From: Novosphingobium sp. KA1
GTDB lineage: Bacteria > Pseudomonadota > Alphaproteobacteria > Sphingomonadales > Sphingomonadaceae
DNA length: 64,000 nt
Assembly (NCBI RefSeq): GCF_017309955.1
Contig: NZ_CP021247.1
Coordinates: 682,001 to 746,000, forward strand
Direction of reading: 5' to 3'
Shown here: positions 16,603 through 25,446 of the stretch, in pieces
Position numbering within the stretch: the stretch's first letter is position 1
Layout of the letters: each line of letters begins with the position of its first letter
Translations under genes and position numbers: made by a program
The notes under the pieces: generated by a model
What the model saw: only the letters and a program-made list of their open reading frames with translations
What the model was told of the DNA's origin: nothing
Database searches by the model: none

Positions 16603-16904
16603 GGCTCCGGCATTAGGGATACCACCCGCGAATTGCCAGAGGTGCGCGCGGGCGCTGCTGCGGTTGGGCGAAGAAAATGGAAGCGGGGCCCCTGCCTTCG
16701 CGGGGATGACGGTGGTTTTTGAACGCGAACTCCCCGAGCAACGTCCGCGTTTTTCGGGTCGAGTTTTTCGTCAGGAGGGAGCGAGAATGCTGCCGATCGA
16801 GAACCGGAGCGGAGCGGCCTATATGGCCGTGAGCACCGGATGCGCAGAGCGGTAGCGCCCAATTCTTCTGGGCGCAGCCCCGCAGAGCGGAAAAGGCGAC
16901 CCGA
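16603..16904. repeat. Structured non-coding region with several palindromes upstream of xthA
   Basis: No gene is supported here. Visible structures are a GGGGCCCCTGCC-type palindrome at 16685-16712, an inverted pair GTTTTTCGGGTCG at 16750-16762 with its complement at 16898-16910, a CGGCCTATATGGCCG palindrome at 16816-16830, and a small hairpin GCGCCC/GGGCGC at 16855-16875. The nested arrangement resembles palindromic intergenic repeats common in GC-rich alphaproteobacteria. It also holds the xthA promoter. Confidence 0.5.
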
Positions 16905-16946
16905 AAAAACAAAAACCCTCGGTCCGGGGGCAGAGGACCGAGGGTT
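16905..16946 (-). terminator. Rho-independent terminator of the candidate sRNA
   Basis: Perfect 12-bp arms (16935-16946 and 16914-16925, AACCCTCGGTCC-type) around a 9-nt loop, followed on the minus strand by TTTTTGTTTTTT. It is too far (over 200 nt) from the lolA stop codon to be only a lolA terminator. Confidence 0.85.
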
Positions 16947-17033
16947 CCTGTAAGCGTTCGTCACGCTAAATCAGAAGGGCTCTTGTGAGAGGCGTGGGCA
17001 ACAGGGGGGAAACCCGCCTCGAACCGTTCTGAC
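16905..17033 (-). ncRNA. Candidate small RNA of about 129 nt, three stem-loops plus terminator
   Basis: On the minus strand a promoter (TTGGCA, 16-nt spacer, TAGATA) is followed about 7 nt later by a highly structured, non-coding stretch that ends in a canonical terminator. The RNA would fold as an outer TCAGAA/TTCTGA stem (17027-17032 with 16971-16976) enclosing a GAGGCG/CGCCTC stem (17015-17020 with 16989-16994). An AGCGT/ACGCT hairpin (16953-16967) and the terminator hairpin (16914-16946) follow. No open frame of reasonable size with a ribosome site lies inside. It does not match the tmRNA, SRP RNA or 6S RNA layouts that I know. The class is unknown. Confidence 0.6.
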
Positions 17034-17039
17034 CATTCC

Positions 17040-17067
17040 TATCTAGGTGCTCCTGGCTTGCTGCCAA
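17040..17067 (-). promoter_or_regulatory. Sigma70-type promoter of the candidate sRNA
   Basis: On the minus strand a -35 TTGGCA (17062-17067) and a -10 TAGATA (17040-17045) are separated by 16 bp. The start of transcription would be near 17033. It points away from lolA and into the structured RNA. Confidence 0.55.
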
Positions 17068-17163
17068 GTGAACGGACTGAAGGATTCGGTCGCATTTTGT
17101 CGCAGACCCGGGGTAAATCGCGACCAAGCGTTTCCCCTCATCGACAGCCCGTACGGGATCGCC

Positions 17164-17853
17164 TCAGCGACGGTTACGCGGCCTCGGATCGTTGAACCGA
17201 AAGTCGTTGTCGCTGACCGGAACGCCGTAGCGGTGATTCGACAGCGTGATGGTGGTGCGCTGATTCTGCGAATCGAGCGCCACCCAATAAGTCAGCTCCA
17301 GGCCGCCCGGCGCCGACGCCTTGCGGGTGAAGATCAACGTGATCACGCCGTACTCGGGATGCGAGGGAACGCGCACTTCCACCGAGATGACATTGGGATT
17401 GCCGGTAGGACGGATCTTGCCGAACTGCGCGACGTCGCGCTTGGGATCGAGCAAGGCCCCCAGCGGGCTATTGCCGATCGGCCAGCGCTGCACCTGGTTG
17501 ACTGCATAATCGACCATCGTCAGCGCCTTGCCGTCACCGACAATGAGCATGCGCGCGCTCTTCTCGTACTGGAAGCGAATGCGCCCGGGGCGGGCGAGCG
17601 TCAGCTGGCCGGAGACGGAACCGCCATTGCGGTCGGTCTGCAGGAAGTCGGCCTTGAGCGTGGAGATCCCGCGCAAGGCAGCCACGGCGGCCGCCAATTG
17701 CTGCTGCTCGGCAGGCGATGCCGCAAGGGCAGGCGTTGCCGGAAGGGCAGGCGTTGCCGGAAGGAGGGCAGGAACGGAAAACGCGGCAGTCCCGAGCAAA
17801 ATCGGGGCAGCCGCGCCTACGCAAGAGCGAAAGATCTTGAAGGTGCGGGTCAT
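17164..17853 (-). CDS. lolA: Outer-membrane lipoprotein carrier protein LolA
   Basis: Periplasmic chaperone that carries lipoproteins from LolCDE to the outer membrane. It has 229 residues. The signal peptide (about 1-45) ends in a short tandem LPATPALPATPALA repeat. The mature domain has the typical half-barrel pattern: LKADFLQTDRNGGSVSG, RPGRIRFQYEKS, ALTMVDYAVNQVQRWPI and the hydrophobic strands near TLIFTRK. No LolB is nearby, as is common in Alphaproteobacteria. The candidate sRNA and its own promoter lie downstream on the same strand. Confidence 0.85.
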   Translation of the reverse strand: MTRTFKIFRSCVGAAAPILLGTAAFSVPALLPATPALPATPALAASPAEQQQLAAAVAALRGISTLKADFLQTDRNGGSVSGQLTLARPGRIRFQYEKSARMLIVGDGKALTMVDYAVNQVQRWPIGNSPLGALLDPKRDVAQFGKIRPTGNPNVISVEVRVPSHPEYGVITLIFTRKASAPGGLELTYWVALDSQNQRTTITLSNHRYGVPVSDNDFRFNDPRPRNRR

Positions 17854-17928
17854 AAGCCTCCCATTGGGTTCACAGCCTTGAACCGCACCTTAAGCACTTG
17901 GTTCCGATTCGCACCGGAACCCAAGCGA

Positions 17929-18096
17929 TTACTTGATCTTGGCTTCCTTGAAATCGACGTGCTTGCGCACGACCGGGTCGTACTTGCGGAAGGTCATCTT
18001 CTCGGTCGTGTTGCGCGGGTTCTTCTTGGTGACGTAGAAGAAGCCGGTGTCGGCGGTCGAGACAAGACGGATCTTGACGGTTGCGGGCTTCGCCAT
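17929..18096 (-). CDS. rpmG: 50S ribosomal protein L33
   Basis: 55-residue ribosomal protein of the large subunit. It reads [20 protein letters not shown] then [10 protein letters not shown] and ends with a Lys-rich tail, a clear L33 signature. It has no CxxC pairs, so it is the zinc-independent form. Codons are standard for the neighbourhood. It stands alone, 75 nt upstream of lolA on the same strand. Confidence 0.95.
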   Translation of the reverse strand: MAKPATVKIRLVSTADTGFFYVTKKNPRNTTEKMTFRKYDPVVRKHVDFKEAKIK

Positions 18097-18241
18097 GGCG
18101 GTTTCCTGTATCTCTCGTTTCAGCCGCCCTGGCAGGCCGGCATGTTCCGTTGAAAAATTTCAGGGCGGCAATCGAGCGCCGCCCTTCAAGGTTGCGGCCC
18201 ATGCGATAGCGAGGGCCGAAAGTCAAGCGCGAGAGCCCCGA

Positions 18242-19039
18242 TCACTCCGTATCGAAGGGTTTGATCGGCTTCAGAACGCCGAATTTCTCGCCATAAGGGG
18301 CATGATCGAGCCTTGCCATGCGAATCGGCTGCGGATCCACCTTGGTGTCGGGCAACCGGTCCAGCAGATCGCGTACGAGCGTGAGGCGCCCGATTCGCTG
18401 ATCGTTGAAATCCACGACCGTCCACGGCGCATGCTTCTTGTGCGTCGCCTTGAGCATGACTTCCCGCGCCTTGGTATAGTCCTCGTACTTCTCGCGCGCG
18501 GCGACATCGATCGGCGAGAGCTTCCAGCGCTTGAGGGGATCGTCGAGCCGCTCGCGCAGGCGTTCCTCCTGGCGCTCCTGATCACAGGACAGCCAGTACT
18601 TGTAGAGCAGGATGCCGTCGTCGACGAGCATGCGCTCGAACACCGGCACCTGCTGGAGAAAGCGCTTCACTTCGGACGCGGTGGCAAAGCCCATGACCTT
18701 TTCCACCCCGGCGCGGTTGTACCAGCTGCGGTCGAACAGCACGATCTCGCCGCGCGTGGGCAAGTGCTCGATGTAGCGCTGGAAATACCACTGGCCCTGC
18801 TCGCGCTCGCTCGGTGCGGAGAGGGCCACGGTGCGGCACTGACGCGGATTGAGCTGGCCGCCGACGGCCTTGATCGCCCCGCCCTTGCCTGCGGTGTCAC
18901 GCCCTTCGAACAGGACGACGATCCGCTGCCCGGTCGACGCAGCCCAGCGGGCCATGCCGACCAGTTCCTCGAGCATCGGTTCGAGCAGCTTTTCGTAGTC
19001 CTTGCGGCCGAGTTTCCTGTCGTTCTTGTCCTCGGCCAT
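18242..19039 (-). CDS. ppk2: Polyphosphate kinase 2
   Basis: Phosphotransferase that moves phosphate between polyphosphate and nucleoside diphosphates. The 265-residue single-domain form is typical. The Walker A loop is GRDTAGKGG, the lid segment carries Arg-rich residues around PSEREQGQWYFQRY, and the Walker B segment is VLFDRSWYNR. The Asp and Arg residues of these motifs are those needed in PPK2 class I/II enzymes. It is divergent from nothing and lies 17 nt downstream of uppP on the same strand, so the two are probably co-transcribed. Confidence 0.92.
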   Translation of the reverse strand: MAEDKNDRKLGRKDYEKLLEPMLEELVGMARWAASTGQRIVVLFEGRDTAGKGGAIKAVGGQLNPRQCRTVALSAPSEREQGQWYFQRYIEHLPTRGEIVLFDRSWYNRAGVEKVMGFATASEVKRFLQQVPVFERMLVDDGILLYKYWLSCDQERQEERLRERLDDPLKRWKLSPIDVAAREKYEDYTKAREVMLKATHKKHAPWTVVDFNDQRIGRLTLVRDLLDRLPDTKVDPQPIRMARLDHAPYGEKFGVLKPIKPFDTE

Positions 19040-19056
19040 ATTCGGTCAGCCTTTTG

Positions 19057-19869
19057 TTAGACCTTCGAAAGAAGGAACAGCGCCAATGCGCCGGCAACGA
19101 TACGATACCACGCAAAAGGCGCAAAGCCGGAACGGCTGACATAGGCCATGAAGGCCTTGATGACGACCAGCGCCACCACGAACGAGACCACGAAGCCGAC
19201 GCCGATCTCGCCCCAGCCGACCGGGCCGGTACCCGCCATCAGTTCGTGACGCGCGCCCAGCAGTTCCAGCGTGGTGGCGCCGATCATCGTCGGCACCGCG
19301 AGGAAAAAGCTGAACTCGGCCGCGGTGCGGCGCTCGACGCCCATCGCCAGCGCGCCCATGATCGTCGCGCCCGAGCGGCTGACGCCCGGGACCATGGCCA
19401 GGCACTGCGCCACGCCGACGCCGAGGCACTTGGCGACGGGGAGCTGAGCCACGCCGGTCAGCGGTCCCTGCTTTGCCACCTTCTCGATGCCGAGGATGGC
19501 GATGCCGCCAATGATCAGCGCCCAGGCCACCACGCTCGGCTGGCCGAGCAACCCCTCGATGTAGTGCTTGAGCAGGAGCCCCAGCACGGCGGAGGGCAGG
19601 AAGGCCAGCAGCACGTTGCGCACGAAGCGGATCGAGACCGGGTCCAGCTTCAGCAGCCCCGCGCCCACGGCCCAGAAAGTGCGCCAGAACTGCACGATCA
19701 CCGCCAGGATCGCGCCCAGCTGGATGACGATGTTGAACGTCGCCCATTGCGAGGCGTCGTAGCCGAACAGCTCGGTGGCAAGGATGAGATGGCCGGTCGA
19801 GGAGACCGGCAGAAACTCGGTGAGGCCCTCGACGATGCCGAGGAGGATTGCGGTAAGAGTCAGGTCCAT
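19057..19869 (-). CDS. uppP: Undecaprenyl-diphosphatase UppP/BacA
   Basis: Inner-membrane phosphatase that recycles undecaprenyl pyrophosphate for peptidoglycan and polysaccharide synthesis. It has 270 residues with about eight hydrophobic helices. The catalytic motif EGLTEFLPVSSTGHLIL is at about residues 15-31, and the second conserved motif GVSRSGATIMGAL supplies the phosphate-binding Arg and Ser. ATG at 19869 is chosen over an in-frame ATG 21 nt upstream, because the conserved region begins immediately and the extra residues are unconserved. The ppk2 gene follows closely. Confidence 0.93.
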   Translation of the reverse strand: MDLTLTAILLGIVEGLTEFLPVSSTGHLILATELFGYDASQWATFNIVIQLGAILAVIVQFWRTFWAVGAGLLKLDPVSIRFVRNVLLAFLPSAVLGLLLKHYIEGLLGQPSVVAWALIIGGIAILGIEKVAKQGPLTGVAQLPVAKCLGVGVAQCLAMVPGVSRSGATIMGALAMGVERRTAAEFSFFLAVPTMIGATTLELLGARHELMAGTGPVGWGEIGVGFVVSFVVALVVIKAFMAYVSRSGFAPFAWYRIVAGALALFLLSKV

Positions 19870-20172
19870 CGGCGCAAGGTCATGCCGCACCTGCGAAACA
19901 AGTCAACCCGAAGCGGTGCAAGCGAGCCTCTATAATCGCTGGAAAAACGCGGCTCGGCGTATTTTGGCGAAATGTGGCCGGAGACTGACAGGTTGACACA
20001 GTTGACACGGTCCTGGGCAGGAACTGCCGCCAACTGGCGAAGGCGTCACCTTGCCGCCGTAAAAGTTGGCCAATCAAGGGTATCGACAAAGACCGTTCGG
20101 ACGCGCTCATCCCGGCAAGCTAGACCCGCCGCTGCCCTGTAGGAAAGAAGCGCCCTACCCTGAGTTTACGGC
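19870..20172. other. 303-bp intergenic region with a solo MITE-like end
   Basis: No gene is supported. Three TTGACA-like words occur in a GTTGACAC tandem near 19990-20010, on the plus strand. The promoter of uppP must lie here on the minus strand. At its right edge (20161-20176) the sequence matches the terminal repeat of the 38.4-kb MITE-like element. Confidence 0.45.
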
Positions 20173-20176
20173 CTAG
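20161..20176. repeat. Solo copy of the MITE terminal-repeat sequence
   Basis: TGAGTTTACGGCCTAG matches the right-end sequence of the 38363-38634 element at 15 of 16 positions. No partner end lies within 300 bp, so it may be a relic left after excision or deletion. The stop codon of the adjacent hypothetical gene falls inside it. Confidence 0.45.
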
Positions 20177-20817
20177 TGCTTCTGGCTTGCTGCGTTTTCC
20201 GGGCCTTCAGCGGCTTTGTCCTGATTGGAAAGCACTTTGAAACCGACATCAACGATCCGGACACCCCGCACCGTTTCTCCACTCGCGATCTTCAGGGGCT
20301 CCACGCCGTCTTGGATAACGGCACCGCAAGCAGCCTTGTCCAGCGACGCACTGCCACTGCTCTTTTTGACTTCGCAATGCTCGACCTTGCCGTCGGCCTC
20401 GACCAACAGTCCTAGTCTGACTGCCGGGTTCGCCAGACCGTCGGGGAGGCGTGCCAGCGGCAGATACAGCTCTGGCCCCAGCTTGGGATACACTCGCGGA
20501 GATGCTTGACCTCGGAGTATGGCCTGCCACGTGACAATGGCAAAAGTCTCTCCATAGACTTTGTGTGCCGCCTGATCCGGGGATGGAGCAAACGTCAATT
20601 TCGACAGTTTTCGGCAACTCCTGCGATCTTCAATCGGTCCCCGGCCCACGATTTGCGGATAGCATCCCGCCAAGGAACCATCCGGGGCAATCACCAGCCT
20701 GATGACTTCGATGCCATCTCGCGAACGAGCCATTTCCTCGGCTGGTGCCTCTAGAACGACCTTTTGCAGGTCCGTTAGAGCTTGTTCAAACAGGAGCGGC
20801 AGCACAATCGACAACAT
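20173..20817 (-). CDS. Hypothetical protein with TonB-C-like domain
   Basis: 214-residue protein of unknown function. The N-terminus begins MLSIVLPLLFEQ and could be a weak signal or anchor. The C-terminal part (about 150-205) has the strand-helix-strand pattern and the phrase VRLGLLVEADGKVEHC...SLDKAAC of TonB C-terminal-like domains, with two Cys. An upstream half shows the related EVIRLVIAPDGSLAGC phrase, so there may be two such units. The start at 20817 was chosen for the GAGGGGG site 8 nt upstream. An upstream in-frame ATG at 20976 has no such site. The gene is convergent with nothing and ends in a MITE-like relic. Confidence 0.65.
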   Translation of the reverse strand: MLSIVLPLLFEQALTDLQKVVLEAPAEEMARSRDGIEVIRLVIAPDGSLAGCYPQIVGRGPIEDRRSCRKLSKLTFAPSPDQAAHKVYGETFAIVTWQAILRGQASPRVYPKLGPELYLPLARLPDGLANPAVRLGLLVEADGKVEHCEVKKSSGSASLDKAACGAVIQDGVEPLKIASGETVRGVRIVDVGFKVLSNQDKAAEGPENAASQKH

Positions 20818-21023
20818 CGTGATTTCCCCCTCAAATACAGCGATATCCCCGCCCCAATCCCATGCCAGCCCAAAGGCGAGACCTTCATTTGCGGGGTTTG
20901 GCGCTATACGCTTACTCAAGAACCAAAGCGGCCCGGCTCGGATTATCGCCCGGCCGAGCCACTTCATCTCATTCAAACCGGTTCAACGGCCGATCTTGTC
21001 GGAACCGCCTTGTCGGTTCTGCC

Positions 21024-23195
21024 TCACCAGATACGCACGCGCTCGGCAGGCGCCTGATAGAGCTTGTCACCCGGCTTCACGTCGAAGGCCTTGTACCACT
21101 CGTCGAAGTTACGGACGAGGCCGTTGATGCGATAGTGCGCGGGCGAATGCGGGTCGGTCTTGAGTTGCTGGCGCACCGCTTCCTCGCGGTACTTGCTGCG
21201 CCAGACCTGCGCCCAGGCCATGAAGAAACGCTGGTCGCCGGTCAGCCCGTCGATCACCGGCGCTTCCTTGCCGCCCAGCGAGAGCTTGTAGGCGCGGTAG
21301 GCGAGGCTGAGGCCGCCGAGGTCGCCGATGTTCTCGCCCATGGTCAGCTTGCCGTTCACGCAGGTCTTGCCCTCGTCGAACGGGCAGAAGCTGTTGTACT
21401 GGGCCTCGAGGCGGTCCTGAAGCTTCTGGAAGTTGGCCTTGTCGGCCGCCGTCCACCAGTCTCGCAGGTTACCCTGGCCGTCGAACTTGGCCCCCTGGTC
21501 GTCGAAGCCGTGACCCATTTCATGGCCGATCACCGCGCCGATCGCGCCGTAGTTCACCGCCGGATCCGCCGAGACGTTGAAGAACGGCGGCTGCAGGATC
21601 GCGGCGGGGAACACGATCTCGTTGAACGAGGGGTTGTAGTAGGCGTTGATCGTCTCGGGCAGCATGAACCATTCAGCGCGGTCCACCGGCTGGCCAAGGC
21701 GGCGCATCTGGTCGCCATTGGCCCAGGTTTCGGCGGCCATCATGTTGCCGAGCGGATCGGTGGCCGAGAAGGTCAGGCCCTCGTATTCCTTGAACGTCGC
21801 GGGCATGCCGATCTTGGGCGTGAAGGCATCCAGCTTGGCGACGGCGGCCTTGCGGGTTTCCGGGCCCATCCACGAGAGGTCCGAAAGGTTCGCGGCCATC
21901 GCCTTGCGCAGATTGCCGACAAGCGATTCCATCGCCGCCTTGGCTTCGGGCGGATAATACTTCTCGGCATAGATCTTGCCGAGCAGTTCACCCGCCATGC
22001 CTTCCACCGCCGCGATGCCGCGCTTCCAGCGGGCGCGCTGCTCGGGCTGGCCGCTCATGACCTTGCCGTAGAAGGCGAAGTTGGCGTCATCGATGTCGGT
22101 GGGCAGCACGGCGGCATGGCTGCGCAGGAACTGCGCGGCAAGCCAGGCCTGCCAGGTGGCGACCGGCACCGTCTCGATCAGCTTGGCGACTTCGGGCACA
22201 CCGCCGCCGAACCATGCGGCGGCCTGCGCCGCGTCGATGCGGGCTTCCTTGAGTTCGTCGGCCGAAGGCGGCATCTCGTCGACCAGCACGTAGGTCGCCT
22301 TGCCGGCGCCCATGGTGTCGACGAAGGTCTTCATCAGGCCGGGGGCGGCAAGGCCCTCGAACTCGGCCAGCGAGAGCTTGTTGTAGGTAAGGTCGGGGTT
22401 GCGGCTGGCACCGCGATCCCAGTCGGCCTGCGCCAGACGGGTTTCGAGGGAAAGCACGGCCTTGGCCGAAGCGGCGGGATCGGTGTACCCCGCCTTGCCG
22501 AGCAGGAAGGTCAGGTAATCGAGGTACTTGCCGCGGATTTCCTGCGAACGGGCGTCGTTCTTCAGGTAATAATCGCGGTCCGGCAGGCCCAGGCCGCCGA
22601 GGCCGACCTGGAAGGCATTGACGTCGCTCGCCTTGGCGTCGGGCGCGATATAGGCACCGAGCGGCGAGGCATAGCCGGGCGAGGCGAACAGCTTCATCAG
22701 GTCACTGGCCGACTGGGCCGCATAGATGCGCTGCAGGAACGGCTGCGCGGGGGCGAGGCCGGCCTTGTTGATGGCGTCGACGTCCATGAATGCGCCGTAG
22801 GCAGCGGCGACGCGCGCGGCATCGCTGCCCGGGGCCGGGTTCGAGGCCAGCAGGTCGTTCATGATGCCGTGCAGGCGCTGTTCGGAAAGATCGCGCAGCG
22901 CCGTGAACGAGCCCCAGTTGGTGCGGTCGCTGGGCAGCACTACCGCATCCGACCACTTGCCGCTGACGAAACGGTCGAAGTCGTCGCCCGGCTTGACGCT
23001 CTTGTCCTGCCACTGGGTCTGGATGCCCGCGCCGCCCCACGAGACCTTGGCCGGATCGACTTCCATCGGGTTGCTGGCGGCAGCGGCGGGTGCCGCCTGC
23101 TGCGCGAGCGCGGGAACCGAGAGAACCGTTGCAGAGACGCCGATTGCAGAAACAAGCGCCGTTGTGGCGAGCGCCCTCAGGAGAGTGCGAGGCAT
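21024..23195 (-). CDS. M13-family (neprilysin-like) zinc metallopeptidase
   Basis: Exported endopeptidase of the PepO/neprilysin family, 723 residues. A signal peptide ends near residue 31 (VPALAQ). The M13 N-terminal domain starts with KPGDDFDRFVSGKW. The catalytic motif VIGHEMGHGFDDQG carries the two zinc His and the catalytic Glu, and ENIGDLGGLS provides the third zinc ligand and the conserved Asp. The N-terminal phrase NAYYNPSFNEIVFPAAILQPPFF is the substrate-binding strand before the zinc site. The ATG at 23195 follows AAAGGC. It probably acts in the periplasm on peptides. Confidence 0.92.
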   Translation of the reverse strand: MPRTLLRALATTALVSAIGVSATVLSVPALAQQAAPAAAASNPMEVDPAKVSWGGAGIQTQWQDKSVKPGDDFDRFVSGKWSDAVVLPSDRTNWGSFTALRDLSEQRLHGIMNDLLASNPAPGSDAARVAAAYGAFMDVDAINKAGLAPAQPFLQRIYAAQSASDLMKLFASPGYASPLGAYIAPDAKASDVNAFQVGLGGLGLPDRDYYLKNDARSQEIRGKYLDYLTFLLGKAGYTDPAASAKAVLSLETRLAQADWDRGASRNPDLTYNKLSLAEFEGLAAPGLMKTFVDTMGAGKATYVLVDEMPPSADELKEARIDAAQAAAWFGGGVPEVAKLIETVPVATWQAWLAAQFLRSHAAVLPTDIDDANFAFYGKVMSGQPEQRARWKRGIAAVEGMAGELLGKIYAEKYYPPEAKAAMESLVGNLRKAMAANLSDLSWMGPETRKAAVAKLDAFTPKIGMPATFKEYEGLTFSATDPLGNMMAAETWANGDQMRRLGQPVDRAEWFMLPETINAYYNPSFNEIVFPAAILQPPFFNVSADPAVNYGAIGAVIGHEMGHGFDDQGAKFDGQGNLRDWWTAADKANFQKLQDRLEAQYNSFCPFDEGKTCVNGKLTMGENIGDLGGLSLAYRAYKLSLGGKEAPVIDGLTGDQRFFMAWAQVWRSKYREEAVRQQLKTDPHSPAHYRINGLVRNFDEWYKAFDVKPGDKLYQAPAERVRIW

Positions 23196-23362
23196 GAGCG
23201 AGCCTTTCCGAAAGATGTAACACGCATGGAATACGCACGGACCAGAACGATCCGCCATGCAGCGCAACATAATTGCCCGCGCGGGCAACGCCAGCCCCTC
23301 GTTGCAGTTCGTCGGCGCCGGTCAGCCGTTCGTCGATTGCGGAAAAACGGTTGAGGCCCGAA

Positions 23363-25219
23363 TTATCCCGTCAGGCCGGTCACCATATCGAACTGCAGGG
23401 CCGCCAATCGCGCGTAGAGGCCGCCGGAGCGCGTCAGGCTCTCGTGATTGCCTTCCTCGACGATGCGGCCGCCGTCCATCACGATGATCCGGTCCGCCTG
23501 CCGCACGGTGGCGAGGCGGTGCGCGATGACCAGCGTGGTGCGGCTCGCCATCAAGCGGTCGAGCGCGTCCTGCACCAGCCTTTCGCTTTCGGCGTCGAGC
23601 GCGCTGGTCGCCTCGTCCAGCAGCAGGATCGGCGCCTCGCGCAGCAGCGCGCGGGCAATGGCAAGGCGCTGGCGCTGGCCGCCCGAAAGGCGCGCACCGT
23701 CCTCGCCAAGGAACGTATCGAGCCCCTCGGGCAGCCCACGCAGGAATTGCTCGGCATTCGCCGCGCGGGCGGCTTCCCAGATTGCCTCGTCGTCGGCCCC
23801 GGGGTTGCCGTAGCGCAAGTTGTCGCGCGCGGAGGCAGCGAAGAGCACGCCTTCCTGCGGCACCAGCGCGATGCGGCGGCGCACTTCGGAGGGATCGGCG
23901 GAAGTCAGCGGCACGCCGTCGATCTTCACCACGCCGCTCTGCGGATCGTAGAAGCGCTCGGCCAGCTGGAACAGCGTGGATTTGCCCGCGCCGGAGGGCC
24001 CGACGATGGCGACCGTCTCGCCCGGCTCCACGGTCAGGCTGAAATCGTGGAGCGCGGCGGTGTCGGGCCGCGCGGGATAGCGGAAGGTCACGCGCTCGAA
24101 CGCGATCTTGCCGCGGGCCGGCTCGGGCAGGACCAGCGGGCGGGCCGGCGCGGTGATCGCCGGACGCTCGCCCAGCAGTTCGGCCAGACGGCTAGCCGCC
24201 CCGGCCCCGCGCACGAGGTCGCCGTAGACTTCGGTAAGCGAACCGAACGCGCCCGCGACGATACCCGCCGTCACCACGAAAGCGGCAATGGTGCCCCCGG
24301 TAATGGTGTGCTCGGCCACGCCGATGGCGCCGCGCCAGAGGATCACGGTGATCGCGCCGAAGATCAGGAACATGATCACCGCGGTCATCGCCGCGCGGAT
24401 GACGATGCGGTTGCGCCCGGTCTCGAAGGTGCGCTCCACGGCGCCTGCAAAGCGCGTCATTTCATGGCCTTCCTGGTTGAAGGCCTGGACCACGCGGAGG
24501 GCGCCGAAGACCTCGCCGGTGATGGCGCCGATGTCGGCGACGCGGTCCTGGCTCGACCGGGCGACCGCGCGCAGGCGGCGGCCGAACGCGGCGATCGGCA
24601 GGATCACCACGGGAATGGCGATGACAAGGCCCAGCGTCAGGTGCGGCGCCAGCATGAACAGGTAGGCAACGCCGCCGACCGCCATGATCGCGTTGCGCAG
24701 CGCAACCGAGACCGTCGTCCCCACCACCGTCTCGATGATCGCGGTATCCGCCGTCATGCGCGAGGCGATTTCCTTGGGACTGTTTTCCTCGAAGAAACTG
24801 GGCGAGAGGGTGACAAGGTGGCGCTGCACGCGCAGGCGAATGTCGGCAACGACCCGCTCGCCCAGCCACGAGACCGAATAGAAGCGGATCGCGGTGGCGA
24901 TGGAAAGCACGGTCACCACCCCCATCAGCATCACGAACCACCAGCGGATCGCCGAAGGATCGGCCCCTTGCGAAAAGCCCTGGTCGACGATCTGGCGGAA
25001 ACCATAGGGAATCGCGAGGGTCGTGGTCGCCGTCGTCACCAGCGCCGCGCCGGCAATCGCCATGCGGCCGGGGTAGTGAAACAGTTCGCGCCAGACCATG
25101 CCGAGCGCGCCCAGGCTCCTGCGCCCGTCACCCTTGGCCGGCCTCGGGCCATCCTTCATCGCGGCGCCGATTTCCTGCGCCTCGCTCTGTTCCACATCGG
25201 CTTGCATGGCCTTGCGCAT
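23363..25219 (-). CDS. ABC exporter, MsbA/LmrA-type half-transporter
   Basis: Inner-membrane exporter of 618 residues with a fused permease and ATPase, working as a dimer. Six transmembrane helices fill about 50-330. The nucleotide-binding domain has Walker A VGPSGAGKST, the signature LSGGQRQRLAIARAL, Walker B ILLLDEATSALD and the H-loop in VIAHRL. A charged N-terminal stretch (EQSEAQEIGAAMKDG) precedes helix 1. Such transporters move lipids, lipid A or hydrophobic compounds; the substrate cannot be read. It stands alone, back to back with phaZ. Confidence 0.88.
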   Translation of the reverse strand: MRKAMQADVEQSEAQEIGAAMKDGPRPAKGDGRRSLGALGMVWRELFHYPGRMAIAGAALVTTATTTLAIPYGFRQIVDQGFSQGADPSAIRWWFVMLMGVVTVLSIATAIRFYSVSWLGERVVADIRLRVQRHLVTLSPSFFEENSPKEIASRMTADTAIIETVVGTTVSVALRNAIMAVGGVAYLFMLAPHLTLGLVIAIPVVILPIAAFGRRLRAVARSSQDRVADIGAITGEVFGALRVVQAFNQEGHEMTRFAGAVERTFETGRNRIVIRAAMTAVIMFLIFGAITVILWRGAIGVAEHTITGGTIAAFVVTAGIVAGAFGSLTEVYGDLVRGAGAASRLAELLGERPAITAPARPLVLPEPARGKIAFERVTFRYPARPDTAALHDFSLTVEPGETVAIVGPSGAGKSTLFQLAERFYDPQSGVVKIDGVPLTSADPSEVRRRIALVPQEGVLFAASARDNLRYGNPGADDEAIWEAARAANAEQFLRGLPEGLDTFLGEDGARLSGGQRQRLAIARALLREAPILLLDEATSALDAESERLVQDALDRLMASRTTLVIAHRLATVRQADRIIVMDGGRIVEEGNHESLTRSGGLYARLAALQFDMVTGLTG

Positions 25220-25327
25220 TATCCCTTTGCAGGCTCCGGGAAAAGACCCGGCAGGCAGGCGACTCGACGGATGTTCCGCTTACAGTGATCGCACAAGATC
25301 ACCCTCGTGAAAGATGCCATTGGACTA

Positions 25328-25343
25328 TTGCCGCATTGCGCAA
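25328..25343 (+). promoter_or_regulatory. Candidate PHA-regulator site upstream of phaZ
   Basis: TTGCCGCATTGCGCAA lies about 104 nt before the phaZ start. Its core ATTGCGCAA recurs before phaC, and with one change (ATTGCACAA) before the phasin gene. TGC/GCA-rich sites of this kind are bound by PhaR in other Alphaproteobacteria; binding here is an inference. Confidence 0.45.
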
Positions 25344-25446
25344 ATGGTCCGGCAGGCCCACATGGATGCCATAAAACCCCGACAAATGCGGTCCACAAGA
25401 GAGCTAATCAGAGACCGGGCGGGCATGTCGCGCAGGAGAAATTCAC

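Noticed and set aside
16905..17033. The candidate sRNA as 6S RNA, tmRNA or SRP RNA
   Set aside because: It lacks the long bulged rod of 6S, the tag frame and tRNA-like end of tmRNA, and the GGAAG-type SRP core.
19990..20010. TTGACA words as a plus-strand promoter
   Set aside because: No plus-strand gene follows and no -10 hexamer at a suitable distance was seen.
20862..23354. 830-codon plus-strand frame antisense to the M13 peptidase
   Set aside because: The peptidase gene with HEMGH and ENIGD motifs occupies the other strand. The plus frame is a compositional shadow.
23273..25288. 671-codon plus-strand frame antisense to the ABC exporter
   Set aside because: The minus strand has all ABC motifs in one frame; the plus frame has none and no ribosome site.
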